Below the pieces are notes generated by a model. That model did not search any database and was not told the origin of the DNA. It worked only from the letters and a program-made list of their open reading frames with translations. Shown here in pieces: positions 24,801 through 39,600 of a DNA stretch of 64,000 nt. The DNA is taken from NCBI GenBank assembly GCA_964016885.1, contig OZ024747.1:6942631-7006630 (forward strand), in the 5' to 3' direction. Position 1 is the first letter of the stretch; every line of letters starts with the position of its first letter. The position numbers and the translations under genes were made by a program. This DNA comes from Eledone cirrhosa. Its lineage: Eukaryota > Mollusca > Cephalopoda > Octopoda > Eledonidae.

Positions 24801-27800
24801 ATATAAGATATTACTGTGTTGTAGAGTGGTATATAATATATTACTGTATTGTAGAGTGGTATATAACATATTACTGTGTTGTAGAGTGGTATATAAGATA
24901 TTACTGTATTGTAGAGTGGTATATAAGATATTACTGTATTGTAGAGTGGTATATAAGATATTACTGTATTGTAGAGTGGTATATAAGATATTACTGTATT
25001 GTAGAGTGATATATAAGATATTACTGTGTTGTAGAGTGGTATATAAGATATTACTGTATTGTAGAGTGGTATATAACATATTACTGTGTTGTAGAGTGGT
25101 ATATAAGATATTACTGTATTGTAGAGTGGTATATAAGATATTACTGTATTGTAGAGTGGTATATAAGATATTACTGTATTGTAGAGTGGTATATAATATA
25201 TTACTGTATTGTAGAGTGGTATAGAGTAGAACTGCAGTGGTATATAAGATATCACTGTGCTGTAGAGCTGCAGTGGTATATAAGATATCACTGTGTTGTA
25301 GAGTGGTATATAATATATTACTGTATTGTAGAGTGGTATAGAGTAGAACTGTAGTTGTATATAAGATATCACTGTGTTGTAGAGCTGCAGTGGTATATAA
25401 GATATCACTGTGTTGTAGAGTGGTATATAATATATTACTGTATTGTAGAGTGGTATAGAGTAGAACTGCAGGATATCACTGTGTTGTAGAGTGGTCCATG
25501 CAGCAGTTATTGTTATGATATAAAATAAAAGTGAACTCACAGGTTTCATTAAATCTGGATAACGACTTCCTATAACCTGACAGAGAAAGGAAAATAAACA
25601 ACATTTTAATATTGTCAACATAAGGAAAAATATTGGATCATATATTATTGGAGCATGAAGGCTCTGTAGAATTACTGTCACTTCTTTTTTTTTTACCTAA
25701 CACATCTATATATATAAAACTGAGGATGTCTGTCTGTGAGTTTGAATCTCTAAAACTTGAGAAGTAACCAACGATTTTTTAAAAACTTTACATGTGTATT
25801 ACTTATGTTTCAGGGAGTGTTATGCACATAACAAATTCAACCTTTTGATTCCCTATGGCCCGCATTAGGTGAAAAACTGCGTTTTTCAGCTTTTTAGGGT
25901 TTTTTTGAGGCGTTATGTCAGACTGATTTCCTTGAAATTGTAACTATGTATTAGTCAGTCTCTTCTTCATACCGCGAGCAAAGAAAATCCAACTTTTTTA
26001 TGGCCTAGGGCCCGCATTAGGTGAAAAACTTCATTTTTTCAGCTTTTTAGGGCTCTTTTGAGGCGTTACGTCTAGCCGATTTTCCCGATTTTCAAGGCAT
26101 ATTATGCACATAAAAAAAATTCATTTTCTTGATCCCATAGGGCCCGCATTGGGTGAAAAACTGCCTTTTTTCTGCTTCATTGAGGAAAATCTTAAAGATT
26201 ATCCAGCCATCAGAGTATTTGGTTTATTTTCTTTACATATTGTCCAGGCATGTAGTTTTCCACAATTAGGTTTGTTGGCGGCCCGCGTTCCAAAATACCT
26301 TATTCCGTGCAACGCCGGGTACCACTGCTAGTTACATATAAATATATATAATATGCACACACACATATATATATGGCCGTGTAGGTAACACGGTAAAAAG
26401 CACCCGCCACATTGTAAATGTGGTTGGTGTTAGGAAGGGCATCCAGCCGTAGAAAACCTGCCATACAGTCCTATACAAGCGAGACACGGTCACCCGACTA
26501 ATCTTGCCTCAAGTGCGACAATTCCCGTCTAACCCATGCTAGCGTGGAAGATAGACGTTGAATGATGATGATGATGATACACATCAGTTTCCACTCACTA
26601 GACACTTGCCCAAGGTGCCACACAGACACCAAACCTGAAACCATATGATTGTGAAGTGAACTTTATAACTAAACGGCCATTCCTGTGCCTGTATGTATAT
26701 ATACCCATGCTAGCATGGAAGATGGACATTAAACAAAGATGATATAGATAGATAGATATATAAACACACATACAAATCCACACAGCCACATGCATGTGAG
26801 TGTGTGGATTTATCAACTCTGTATTTCATGGTAGTTTGAATTGGGCATCTCACAACTTGCACATATTCATAATCCAATACACAACACACACACAATGTAC
26901 ACCAATATCCAGATTTTAAGAAGAGAAATGAAACTTACTTCCAACATGATAGTCAACACAGAAATAACATGTTTCCAGGCAATGTGGTATTGATAATTCA
27001 GTCCAATAGACACTGCTTTGATAACCTGCTCCAAGCATGGGTTGACATTCTCTTTGTCTGTAGTTGAAGATGACTTTGCCTCGACAAGTTTTGATACACA
27101 TTCTCTGAACACCTCCTGTAAATATTGAATAACAAATAAAATATGATTTACATCATGTTATTATAAAGGAGGAGGGAAGAGAGACGAGAGGAATGGAAGG
27201 AGCTAGTTGCCAGGTCATCTCTGGCACCCCAGGAGTTAGTTGCTAGGTCATCTGTGGCGCCCCCAGGAGTTAGTTGTCAGGTCATCTGTGGCGCCCCAGG
27301 AGCTAGTTGCTAGGTCATCTGTGGCGCCCCCAGGAGCTAGTTGTCAGGTCATCTGTGGCGCCCCCAGGAGCTAGTTGCCAGGTCATCTGTGGCGCCCCCA
27401 GGAGTTAGTTGTCAGGTCATCTGTGGCGCCCCAGGAGTTAGTTGCCAGGTCATCTGTGGCGCCCCCAGGAGCTAGTTGCCAGGTCATCTGTGGCGCCCCC
27501 AGGAGCTAGTTGCCAGGTCATCTGTGGCGCCCCCAGAAGCTAGTTGTCAGGTCATCTGTGGCGCCCCAGGAGCTAGTTGCCAGGTCATCTGTGGCGCCCC
27601 AGGAGCTAGTTGCCAGGTCATCTGTGGCGCCCCCAGGAGCTAGTTGCCAGGTCATCTGTGGCGCCCCCAGAAGCTAGTTGCTAGGTCATTTGTGGCGCCC
27701 CAGGAGCTAGTTGTCAGGTCATCTGTGGCGCCCCAGGAGTTAGTTGCCAGGTCATCTGTGGCGCCCCCAGGAGCTAGTTGCTAGGTCATCTGTGGCGCCC

Positions 27801-28901
27801 CCAGGAGCTAGTTGTCATGACTGAATAAGTTGCTTTGCAATCACAAGAACCCTCTTTGTGGTTTGACTGACAATGCATGGGACCTTGGGCGTCTTCTACC
27901 ATAGCCTTGAGGCAACCTGTGCCTTGTAAGTGAAATTGGTAGATGAAAACTGTACCCCACCCCTTTTTTTAATGGCTTGGAGAAAGAAGCTGAACTTATG
28001 GCCTTATCCAGACAGTGAATGTACTGTGTTTATAACTCAAAGGGTCAACCATATCATATTGCTTGAAGAACATATAAGGGGTTACATGTGTCTGTGAAAT
28101 TGTGGAATATTCAGCGATTTTCATTATAATTCTTTTACAGATGGATGTCTGTTATATTTTCTTGCTAACTAATCAGCCAAAAGTAGGAATGAAAGCATGT
28201 TTTAGCAAGATAAACAGTTGTGTTTGGGGGTGAGCCAGTGGCGAGGATGTTAGCAGCACTATACAACTGTAGCTTAATTTGACCCCTTCACATAATCACA
28301 ATGGCTCAACTACTGAGCCTCTTTTCAATGTTTCTTCTGTATCCTTCAGAGAAAATATTACAATAATTTACCCTAATGTATGCTATACTTTGGCCTCTGT
28401 CAGCCTTTAGAAAGAGAAAATACTTAACAACAGCCATAGAAAGCTGGAAGAAAGAAGAAACAACCTCAAGTGTAGTTACCATTAAAATATTAGCTGCAGT
28501 CTGTTGCACTTCTGGGTTTTCCACCAGGAGGTACTTCATAGATGTTGTGACCAATTTAGGAAGATGGTTTTGACCCAACTCGATGTCTTGACTGCAAATA
28601 TTTAAAATAAAAGAAAGATCAGTAATAACAACAACATGGATTTTTCACATAAACAAAAAAGTTTTCAGTTTTCAGTGCAGGATCAAATGTAAGCAAGATG
28701 CAGGCTCCAAGCCCATCTAAGAGGTCAGTAGCTCCAGTTGAATATTGACTTGAGCTGTGAGGAAATCTGGATGATAATTTAACTATTTACTTACTTGCAG
28801 AGATTAACAATAGACTTCCCCATAACAGTCAACCAAGCACAAGATGGCTGAGTATCTGTCATTAATGGTTGGTAATCATATAGAGCCTGAAGGAAAATAA
28901 T

Positions 28902-28939
<38 letters not shown>

Positions 28940-31900
28940 AGCAATTTAATCAATAAAATCAACCAGTTCAGCAGCAAAACTTGATCTCCCAGGCAGGCCA
29001 GGGATCTGTGTCTCGCTTTATGTACAGTCAACACTCCATCAAATGCACAGGAGAGGTTGTCATGCCTTTGACACAACAGAGGGTCCTCCCAACTCTTTTG
29101 TTTGGCAAGATTTCTACGGCTGGATGCCCTTCCTATCACCAGCTACTTTACAGCATGTACTGGGTGTGTTTATTGTGTATATCACCAACACTAGGGAGGA
29201 TGTCAGCCTCCATCTATCAAATTTCACCCACAAAACATTGGTCAGCCAGAAGTTATAGTGGAAGACATACCTCCAAGGTATGATATGGTGAAATTGTACC
29301 TGAAACTATGTGGTCGTGAAGTGAACATAACCACACAACCATGCCTGTCAGCTGGGAGAGAATATAGAACACCAGATTAAATACTGTACTTGGTTTTGTC
29401 TGCGTTTATTCAGAGTTCAAATCCTACTAAGGAGTGAACAGAACAAGTACCAGCAATGTCCTGGGGTTCAATTCTATAAACTATATACACCCAGTCTTTA
29501 TTCAGAGATACAGTCCTTATACTTCATCAACAAATTAATTTACTTACAGTGATCAGCTGAGCATTGAGGTGACTTCCTAGGTTTCCCATATTAGGTTTAC
29601 AATTGACCAAACCATAGAGACATTGCATGCAGCAAGCAATGACCAACTGGAAATAGAAGATGAAAGCTGGGAATAAGACATTATAACAATATTGTGACTA
29701 TTAATAAAATACATATGTAGAGTGGTGCCACATCTGGTATAATGAACAATATTAACACACCTGTAGTTACATACACACATCAATGTCACAGACAGTAACA
29801 CACCTGGAGTCACACACACATACAATGTCAGACAGTAACACACCTGTAGTTACACACACATCAATGTCACAGACAGTAACACACCTGTAGTCACACACAC
29901 ATACAATGTCAGACAGTAACACACCTGTAGTTACACACACATCAATGTCACAGACAGTAACACACCTGTAGTTACACACACATCAATGTCACAGACAGTA
30001 ACACACCTGTAGTTACACACACATCAATGTCACAGACAGTAACACACCTGTAGTTACATACACACATCAATGTCACAGACAGTAACACACCTGTAGTTAC
30101 ACACACATCAATGTCAGACAGTAACACACCTGTAGTTACATACACACATCAATGTCACAGACAGTAACACACCTGTAGTTACACACGCACATCAATGTCA
30201 CAGACAGTAACACACCTGTAGTTACACACACATCAATGTCACAGACAGTAACACACCCGTAGTTACACACACATCAATGTCACAGACAGTAACACACCTG
30301 TAGTTACACACACATCAATGTCACAGACAGTAACACACCTGTAGTTACACACACATCAATGTCACAGACAGCAACACACCTGTAGTTACACACACACATC
30401 AATGTCACAGACAGTAACACACCTGTAGTTACACACACATCAATGTCACAGACAGTAACACACCTGTAGTTACACACACATCAATGTCACAGACAGCAAC
30501 ACACCTGTAGTTACACACACACATCAATGTCACAGACAGTAACACACCTGTAGTTACACACACATCAATGTCATAGACAGTAACACACCTGTAGTTACAC
30601 ACACATCAATGTCAGACAGTAACACACCTGTAGTTACACACACATCAATGTCACAGACAGTAACACACCTGTAGTTACACACACATCAATGTCACAGACA
30701 GCAACACACCTGTAGTTACACACACACATCAATGTCACAGACAGTAACACACCTGTAGTTACACACACATCAATGTCACAGACAGTAACACACCTGTAGT
30801 TACACACACATCAATGTCACAGACAGTAACACACCTGTAGTTACACACACATCAATGTCACAGACAGTAACACACCTGTAGTTACACACACATGTACATT
30901 AAGGTTTTATCAACAAGAGGAGTACTGGGTACTTACTGGTGTAGCAAGGGTCATGACTTTTAGGATGGTTTCACACATGGCTTGGATGTCACTTTGAGCC
31001 AAAACAGGGAATATTTGCTTGACAAGCATCAGAACATGAAGGGTAGTTACAGCATCAGAGCCACCTGGTGGGAGACAAAGAAAGAAAGAAAAAAAGGATA
31101 ACCATCATCATTCCTAACTTTATAGTAACTTCTGCGTTCACTTGATCTGCTAGAAATAGCATCCTCCCTTACCATCTTAGAAAATAACACATTTGATGAT
31201 GTGGTCCTAGGTTCCCTACACACAGGAACAAGCTGATTAAAACTGACCATGTCTAAACAATATCTTTAGTGTCAGCCCCCAACGACTATTGTTATATAAT
31301 TGCTATTATCACTGATGATATCATTGTAGCTACTTTCACAACACTAGTGAATGGAGATCAACTTGTTAGCAATAGCAACTAAATCTCCTTCAAATCGTAC
31401 CTTATCATCTTAGAAATAAATCCCAAGTGCACCCTGTAAGGTGGTAGTGTTGGAGTCACAATAAAATGCTTCTAGTACACGCTGTAATGTGGTTGAAACC
31501 AAGTGTATGAGCAAAACGTGGTCAACTGACCAGTCAAGTCTTTGTATGTGACAGCCTGTCCAATGTATGTAGGCATGGAAAATAGATGTTCAATGGTGGT
31601 GATGATGATGATGATAAATACCACAGATACTATGCACCCCCATCCCACACACATTGAAAAAAACCCCAAACAAAACAATGTTTATGGCTTGACTGCTTTT
31701 GATCTGAACAATATGGCAACATGTGAGAAATATATTCAGAAGAATATTTCAAATAGAATTGAACTATCATAAAACTGGGTTGAATAGAGCAAGATATAAC
31801 TTGATTACCATATATGGGAATAATGACCATCACTATCATCATCCTAGGTTTTATATCTATTCTTCCCTTACTATCATAGGTTAGGATGGACAGTTATGTA

Positions 31901-33593
31901 TCGGATGTATTGATAAGACTTACCACCAGACTCTTCAATTTTCTTAATGCAATGCTTTGCAGTGAGAGGGGCCATAGGGTGGTAGCTAGGAGCTTTGTCA
32001 GCCTTCATCATGACACTGTTCTTCAGAATATTCTCAACACCTCCTTGTGACAACTTACGTATCTATAACAAGAGAAAGGGAAAATAGTTACAGAAAATAC
32101 AACAAAAACAAAATTAAAAAAAATATAAAATCCATGTGATGTGCACGGATGATTATGGATGGGTGAAGTGCCAGGAAATGGCAGTGAACAGAAGCCACAG
32201 TAGAGGTAAACGAAGAAAGAACTGGGCAGCGGTTGTGAGAGCTGACCTCAAAATCGCTGAGACTCAGAGATGACGAAGGAACGCGGCAACCTAATTCTTT
32301 ACAGAACCTCTACAAGTGTAATACAAAAAGCATAAATAACCTTCCAGTAGTTTGAGATACGAAGCTCAGCTGAAACATTCATAGGCTGACCAAGATACTC
32401 TCATGGAATGACCAGGTTTATTTTTCAACACAGTCCCCGGAAAGAAACCATCATCATCACCGTTTTACGTCCGTTCTTCCATGCTAGCATGGGTTAGATG
32501 TTTTGTCCTGTTGTGGGCAGTGTCCAGTCGGTTGACCTTGTCTTGCTCATACAGAACTGATTCTGGCTTGATTTCTACAGCTGGATGCCCTTCCTAACAC
32601 CAACCTCATTTACAGTGAGTGCTGGGTGCTTTTTTTCCGTGGCGCCTCCACGACCACTTTGCAGTGGAATGATAGAGACCCCAGTCCCTATCATCTCATT
32701 TCTACAGCTGAGTAAACTGGAGCAATGTGAAATAAAGTGTCTTGCTCAAGGAAACAACACATCACCTGGTCCGAGAATTGAACTCACAACCTTTCGATTG
32801 CAAGCCCAATGCTCTAACCATAAGCCTTCACAATGCAGTTATTATTAAGAAGAGTTGAAATTAATGCATGCAAGATTTCCCAGCCCTAGCATCACTCCTT
32901 CACACTCAGCCTACCCTTGTATTTATATTTGTAATCCTAACTCATTGACCACAACATTTCTGACCAATTGTCATTAATTAAATTATGGCAATTTTCTTTG
33001 TTAGAAAGTGGGAAGTGACCAAATATAGCCCCTATCTTTAATCATTGCTGTGTGGTCAATTTAGTACCATAGGATTGGTGTTCAATGATCAGTTATAATT
33101 AATTACAGAAACTGACCTCTATCAACAATTACGAACATATACTAACCTTTGGTTTTCTGTGAGTAACGAAGGCCAACACACTGAGATAGATCTGCTGAGT
33201 AGATGACAACTCCCAGACAGATGCAGTCTGTGCACATAATAGATGCGATAAACAACGCAGCAACTGCAAAAAAGAAATAATATTGGGATTGTGGGTGATC
33301 TATATTAGTAGTGTGTGTGTGTATATATATATATAGATATATAGGAAGGGCATCCACAACAATAAAACAAAGCAAATCAATCATGATTCCTTACAGATTT
33401 GACCATTGATGTATTGTCACCCTCAGAATGTTTGACAAGGAGGCCCAGTAGTTTCTTTGATACTTCAGAGAATCGGTTGATAAGGACAGCATCAGGGACT
33501 CTAGAATTGTGAAGAGGAGAATGATAGCAAAAATGAGTGGAAACTAAAGATTTTTAAGGAAATATACTCTGGAGTATAGATTATAGTGTGTGT

Positions 33594-33628
<35 letters not shown>

Positions 33629-36600
33629 CACATATATATATATCTAAACTATAATAAAGTAAGGAGCGCAGGACTGCGTACGGTTTATAATTTTTTATCT
33701 CATTAGTAAAATAAGTTGTATTACTTTGAATAAATAATGAATGAATATTACATAATTTATCTACCAAATTTCGTGGCTGTTGATTAAATATATTTTGTTT
33801 ATTTAAAGATTCACTTCTTTAAAATTTCTGGAATGTCAACATTTCCGGTTGGCCATTGCTTAAATAATTTCCTCCTAATGCAGTTTATATATAATATCGT
33901 CCTTTTTAATGTATCATGGATTACGTTACTCATTAAATAAGGCAGTGTAACAGAGTCTTTGTTCAATTTCTATGTATTATATATTGTCAATTACGATTTT
34001 ATTTGACGTATCTACATGTATATATACCTGCGTATAATATCAATATACACACTACACATGTTAGCAGAAAACCACTCTTCTGGTGGTTTTCTGCTAGTAT
34101 ATATATACCAAATGACACAGCACAATGAAGAAATATATTAGTTTTACGCTTGATATAGTAGGAAACGAGTCTTAATGTTTTGGACGTTAGACCTTAATCA
34201 GAAGATAGAACGAGAAATTAAAGAAGACATCGAAAGACTGAGGAGACGGGCAGGGCAGAAACACAATTTTTTTAGAGAAAAATATTCAGTGCTGCTGCTA
34301 TGGCAAAGTGTCCAGTCCATCGTGTAAGAGGATAATGTTGGAATCATGATGTTTCTAGTACATACTGTACTATATATATATATTAAACATGAAGAGGAAG
34401 GTAGATAGTGGCACCTTTCTTGAGAGAGAGAACCACTGGGTGTAAGATAATAAGAGTGTGGAAATGAGATAGTAAAGGATGAGACACAGTGACACAGGAT
34501 GTCAAATGGAAATCTTACTTGCTAATAACAACACCAAGGAGATAAAGTGTGGCTGTAAGTCCATCTTCAATGTCCATTGTATCAAGAGCAGTCACCTAGA
34601 AATTGAAACAGTAAGACATGTAATCAGCCAAAGTTGTAGGAATTATGTTGCAATTTTAAGGGGAGGCAAACCAAGGTAAGCCATTTTTAAAAACATGTTA
34701 CACACAGGAATTCAAACGTTTGAATTCCTGTGTCTAAAAACAAGTTTTGTAAATTCAAATATTTATAGTATCTTTACTAGTCTACAGATTTCAGTTAGAT
34801 TATTTCAGAGACTGGCGCGCTTGTTTTTAAAATTTACATCCTGTAATGATTTAGCAGAAAATGTCTAAAAACAAGTTTCATAATTTACTAGTGGACAGAT
34901 TGTGAAAATTTGTAGTATCAAAGTAAAGACATTAATGATAAATGTGATGCTGTCATAGTGTAGTTTTGTATTTTTCAAGAATATCTTGCTAACGTAGTTT
35001 CATGCAGTACAGGACATTTAATGTTAAGATTTATTTCCTATTTCTCCTGTCTTTGAAGGACATACAACATGTTTCACTGTACTAAGTGTATTAATTTCTG
35101 TTGAAGCCTAACATCACTAGTTTCCCGAGGTTCTATTGTTTTACAACCATGCCTGCATTGTTTTGATCATCCAGTCTTTTTCTATATCTAAGACTACATT
35201 GTCCAAACATGTCTTTCTTGTTTGCAGATGGTAGAGTGTGATTTTGAGGGAATTTAGTTGTTACACTAAACTGTGTATTCCAGTTTTTAGAATAGACCCA
35301 CCACATTCCTGCATGTCATAAGAGGTGACTAAAAGGGTTGGGGTCAGGAAAGGGTTTCTGGCTATAAAACAATGCCTCAAAACATCCTGTCTAACCCATA
35401 CCAGATTGGAAAATAGTGCATAAAAATTGATGACAATGATGATGATTCTACATCTAGCATGTTGATCACCTGAAAGTTCCGGTGGAGGCCATATTGCGAA
35501 TGTTTTCAAGGTGAACCAAGTCAGAGACAAGAGTTACAGTTCTACAACAATGGTAGTGTACCAGTGTTATATATTATATAAGTGTAAGTGGTGTATAATG
35601 TAATAAGTGTAAGTGGTGTATAATGTAATAAGTGTAAGTGATATATAATGTAATAAGTGTGTTATATATTATATAAGTGTAAGTGGTGTATAATGTAATA
35701 AGTGTAAGTAGTATATAATGTAATAAGTGTAAGTGGTGTATACATGTAATAAGTGTAAGTGGTATATAATGTAATAAGTGTAAGTGGTATATAATGTAAT
35801 AAGTATAAGTGGTATATAATGTAATAAGTGTAAGTGGTATATAATGTAATAAGTATAAGTGGTATATAATGTAATAAGTATAAGTGGTATATAATGTAAT
35901 AAGTGTAAGTGGTATATAATGTAATAAGTGTAAGTGGTATATAATGTAATAAGTGTAAGTGGTATATAATGTAATAAGTGTAAGTGGTGTATAATGTAAT
36001 AAGTGTAAGTGGTATATGCATGTAATAAGTGTAAGTGGTATATAATGTAATAAGTGTAAGTGGTATATAATGTAATAAATGTAAGTGGTATATAATGTAA
36101 TAAGTGTAAGTTGTATATAATGTAATAAGCGTAAGTGGTGTATACATGTAATAAGTGTAAGTGGTGTATAATGTAATAAGTATAAGTGGTATATAAAGTA
36201 ATAAGTGTAAGTGGTATATAATGTAATAAGCGTAAGTGGTGTATACATGTAATAAGTGTAAGTGGTATATACTGTAATAAGTGTAAGTGGTATATGCATG
36301 TAATAAGTGTAAGTGGTGTTTAAAGTAATAAGTGTAAGTGGTATATAATGTAATAAGTGTAAGTGGTGTATACATGTAATAAGTGTAAGTGGTATATAAT
36401 GTAATAAGTGTAAGTGGTATATAATGTAATAAGTGTAAGTGGTGTATACATGTAATAAGTGTAAGTGGTATATAATGTAATAAGTATAAGTGGTATATAA
36501 TGTAATAAGTGTAAGTGGTATATAATGTAATAAGTGTAAGTGGTATATAATGTAATAAGTGTAAGTGGTGTATGCATGTAATAAGTGTAAGTGGTGTATA

Positions 36601-39600
36601 CATGTAATAAGTGTAAGTGGTATATAATGTAATAAGTATAAGTGGTATATAAAGTAATAAGTGTAAGTGGTATATAAAGTAATAAGTGTAAGTGGTATAT
36701 AATGTAATAAGTGTAAGTGGTATATAATGTAATAAGTGTAAGTGGTATATAATGTAATAAGTATAAGTGGTATATAATGTAATAAGTGTAAGTGGTATAT
36801 AATGTAATAAGCGTAAGTGGTGTATACATGTAATAAGTGTAAGTGGTATATAATGTAATAAGTGTAAGTGGTATATAATGTAATAAGTGTAACTGAAGCT
36901 ACGTCACTTACCAAAGCTGCAAAGTACTCAGTGTCTGTTTCTTTCCCATTATTTTCCTTGATTACTTCAGTGACAGCAGCAAGTACAGCTGCAATCTATC
37001 AAATAAGAATGACACAAGACATTTAACAAATGAAAGAAAATGAAAACAGAAACAACACCTATAATAACATGTGGTCTAGGAACGATGAAAAAAATAGACA
37101 AATACATAGCCCAAACCCCGGGACTTACATATATATATACAGGAGACAGCACTACTAGGCACTGAACACATATTACGAAAAATACTCTCAACATAACAGA
37201 AACACCACCAGCAAAACCTACACTGCACATACCCAAGGTGCACAGAGCTGTGCTCGGTAAAGCAGTAATGATGTGCAATAAAAATAATAATAATAATGAT
37301 TTCTTTATTAACCACAAAGGGTTTACATCAAGAAAAATATTATGATGGCACAGGACGAAAACACAGTGTGTGTTGGTGTGTGGGTTTTGTGTGTAAATAA
37401 AAAGATAACAATGAAAATTAAAACAAAGGAGGTTCCTTGATAGGGAGGAGACATTCGAGGGTCACTCATGGAAAGAACCCCATAAAACCATGGGTGCCCT
37501 AATGTCTAGGGTAAGAGCCCTGTCTCAGTTGTTCTCCTCTAATCTATAGGTTAACACTCAGAACAGGCCCAATAATAATGGTTTCATACAAGCATAAAAC
37601 CAAAACTTTGTTGGGCAAGGCACAATTGATTGTATCAACCCAGCACTTGAATGACCCTCGAAGAATTTATCACTAAATACAGCAAAGTATTTGGTCCAAC
37701 TTTCTTACAATTCTGCTTCCAAAATAATAAAGCAGAGAGAAAAAGTGTTTAGTAGATCAACATATGTTGCTGTTGTTTAACCCCAGGACAGGCCTGATCA
37801 TGCAGACCTATTATGAAAGGTGTTCTGTCCATAGCAGTAAGCCCAAAATTTCAACCAGTTATAACAAAGTATGTTGAGTAATGTTATACATCACTTGAGG
37901 AAACTGTATGTAATATCAGACAGTCACCTTAAATAGGTTCAACAAGATGTAACAATAGTGGCATAACAATGATAGATAACATGCAGATATGTTTATTTAT
38001 TAACAAAAACTTGGTTGGGGTTAGGAAGGGCATCTAGCTGAAATAAAGTTCCATCTGAACAAGGTACAGTGCGGCCAGCTGGCCAGATTTGTCTCATGAT
38101 GAGGGTGACCCGTCTAAAACATGCAAGCATGGAAAATAGACATTAAACGGTGATGATAATGAGGATGAATAGAATACTCTAACTATAAAAGATAAACCAT
38201 ATTAGTTATTATATCAGTGATTTGTGTGATATTGCTGCTCCCACATAGTAGTAGTGTTATATTGCTTATTAACACTGTTGATACCAAATCACCCCTGGTT
38301 CTATGATACAAAACTGTTTTAATGTGTTTATATCTAAAAACCTTTCACTATAATTTTATGTAAGAACCTACGTTAAGTTATATTCTAAACCAGCCATGGG
38401 TAAACTGCAGCCTGTTTGGCTTTCTGAATGGCACACATATTTTCAAAATTACCACAAATCGTTTTAGTAGTCCCCCACCACCTTATGATGAACCACATCC
38501 TATGCAGCCCACTGCTCAAAAAAGGTTGCCATGCCTGTTCTGAACACAAGATCAATAATGATATAGAGATATTACTAAATCTCTCCAATTCATAAGCTGT
38601 GTCATTCATCAGAAATATAGAAACAATTTAAAAAAAAAAACTAAGTTGCTAATGAAAGATATGGCACATGATTTTCAGTATTTTTTAAAATAATAAAGAA
38701 TTTGGATGGATTTAGTAAAATAGCTTTCTCATTAAATTGGTGTTTGGAATATAAGGAAGGTTTTTAGATAGCTATTAACTTAAAAACAGTTTTGTCTTAT
38801 AGAACCAGGGGCAGTTTGGTATGAAATTGGTTGAGTGAACATAAACTGTACATGTTGAAATGATTTCTGATGTCTTCAACAGTCTGAACATCAGCAAAAA
38901 TTAACACTTCTTCTTGAGATGGTCGTTGGGGCAGAGTCCTGAAACACTCCTTTCAGCAGGTTCTGTCAGAAGCAGCCATCTCCAACTGATTTGGTTGATC
39001 CCCAAACGAGACCAGCCAAGCTTATGGAGGTTATCCAACCATCTTGCTCGGGGGTCTATTTACAATAATCAAAGTATTTCTTCACATATGATGATGCATA
39101 ACTGCAGCAACTTTTAACCAGGATTCATCCAATTACTTGTTTACCTATAACCAACAACAATATTGTTCACATAACATGATATAAAAATAAAAGAAAGCTG
39201 CTGAACTCTGATATGTATTCTAAAACCAGTGTTTGTGTGTGTTAGGTTCTTTTGTGCTGTCTTGTGACTTCATGATCCAAACTATGTTGGATAGAGATTG
39301 TATACCTACACTGATTCGTAGAACTGAACATCATGTGACAGTTGCTCAGTTTGTCAAACATCCAGCTCAAATGATAGTGATCCCTTTTCTTGAAGAGATC
39401 AAATTCCACAGCTAAAGAGAAAAGTCAAATTCAACCTTGATATCAAACTGCCACTAATTCTATGATAGGGAGCTGTTCATTTATCCCTGTGAATTATTTA
39501 TCTCATAAAAAATAGTTGTCGACAAGATCTGAATTGGTGTTGACTAATCCTGACCTTGTTGAAGCATAGTTAAGGCATCCTGTAACCACTGTTAACCCTC

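Noticed and set aside
24018..25681. Open frames of 238, 162, 118 and 327 codons on both strands
   Set aside because: They are translations of the 30-bp minisatellite (unit divisible by 3, so any stop-free frame stays open) in an RRP12 intron.
29757..30893. Regularly spaced repeats as a CRISPR-like array
   Set aside because: No unique spacers; it is a head-to-tail minisatellite in a eukaryotic intron.
35574..36914. Minus frames of 446, 313 and 169 codons rich in Tyr, Leu, Thr
   Set aside because: Products of the 25-bp array; the peptide has a 25-residue period and no gene features.
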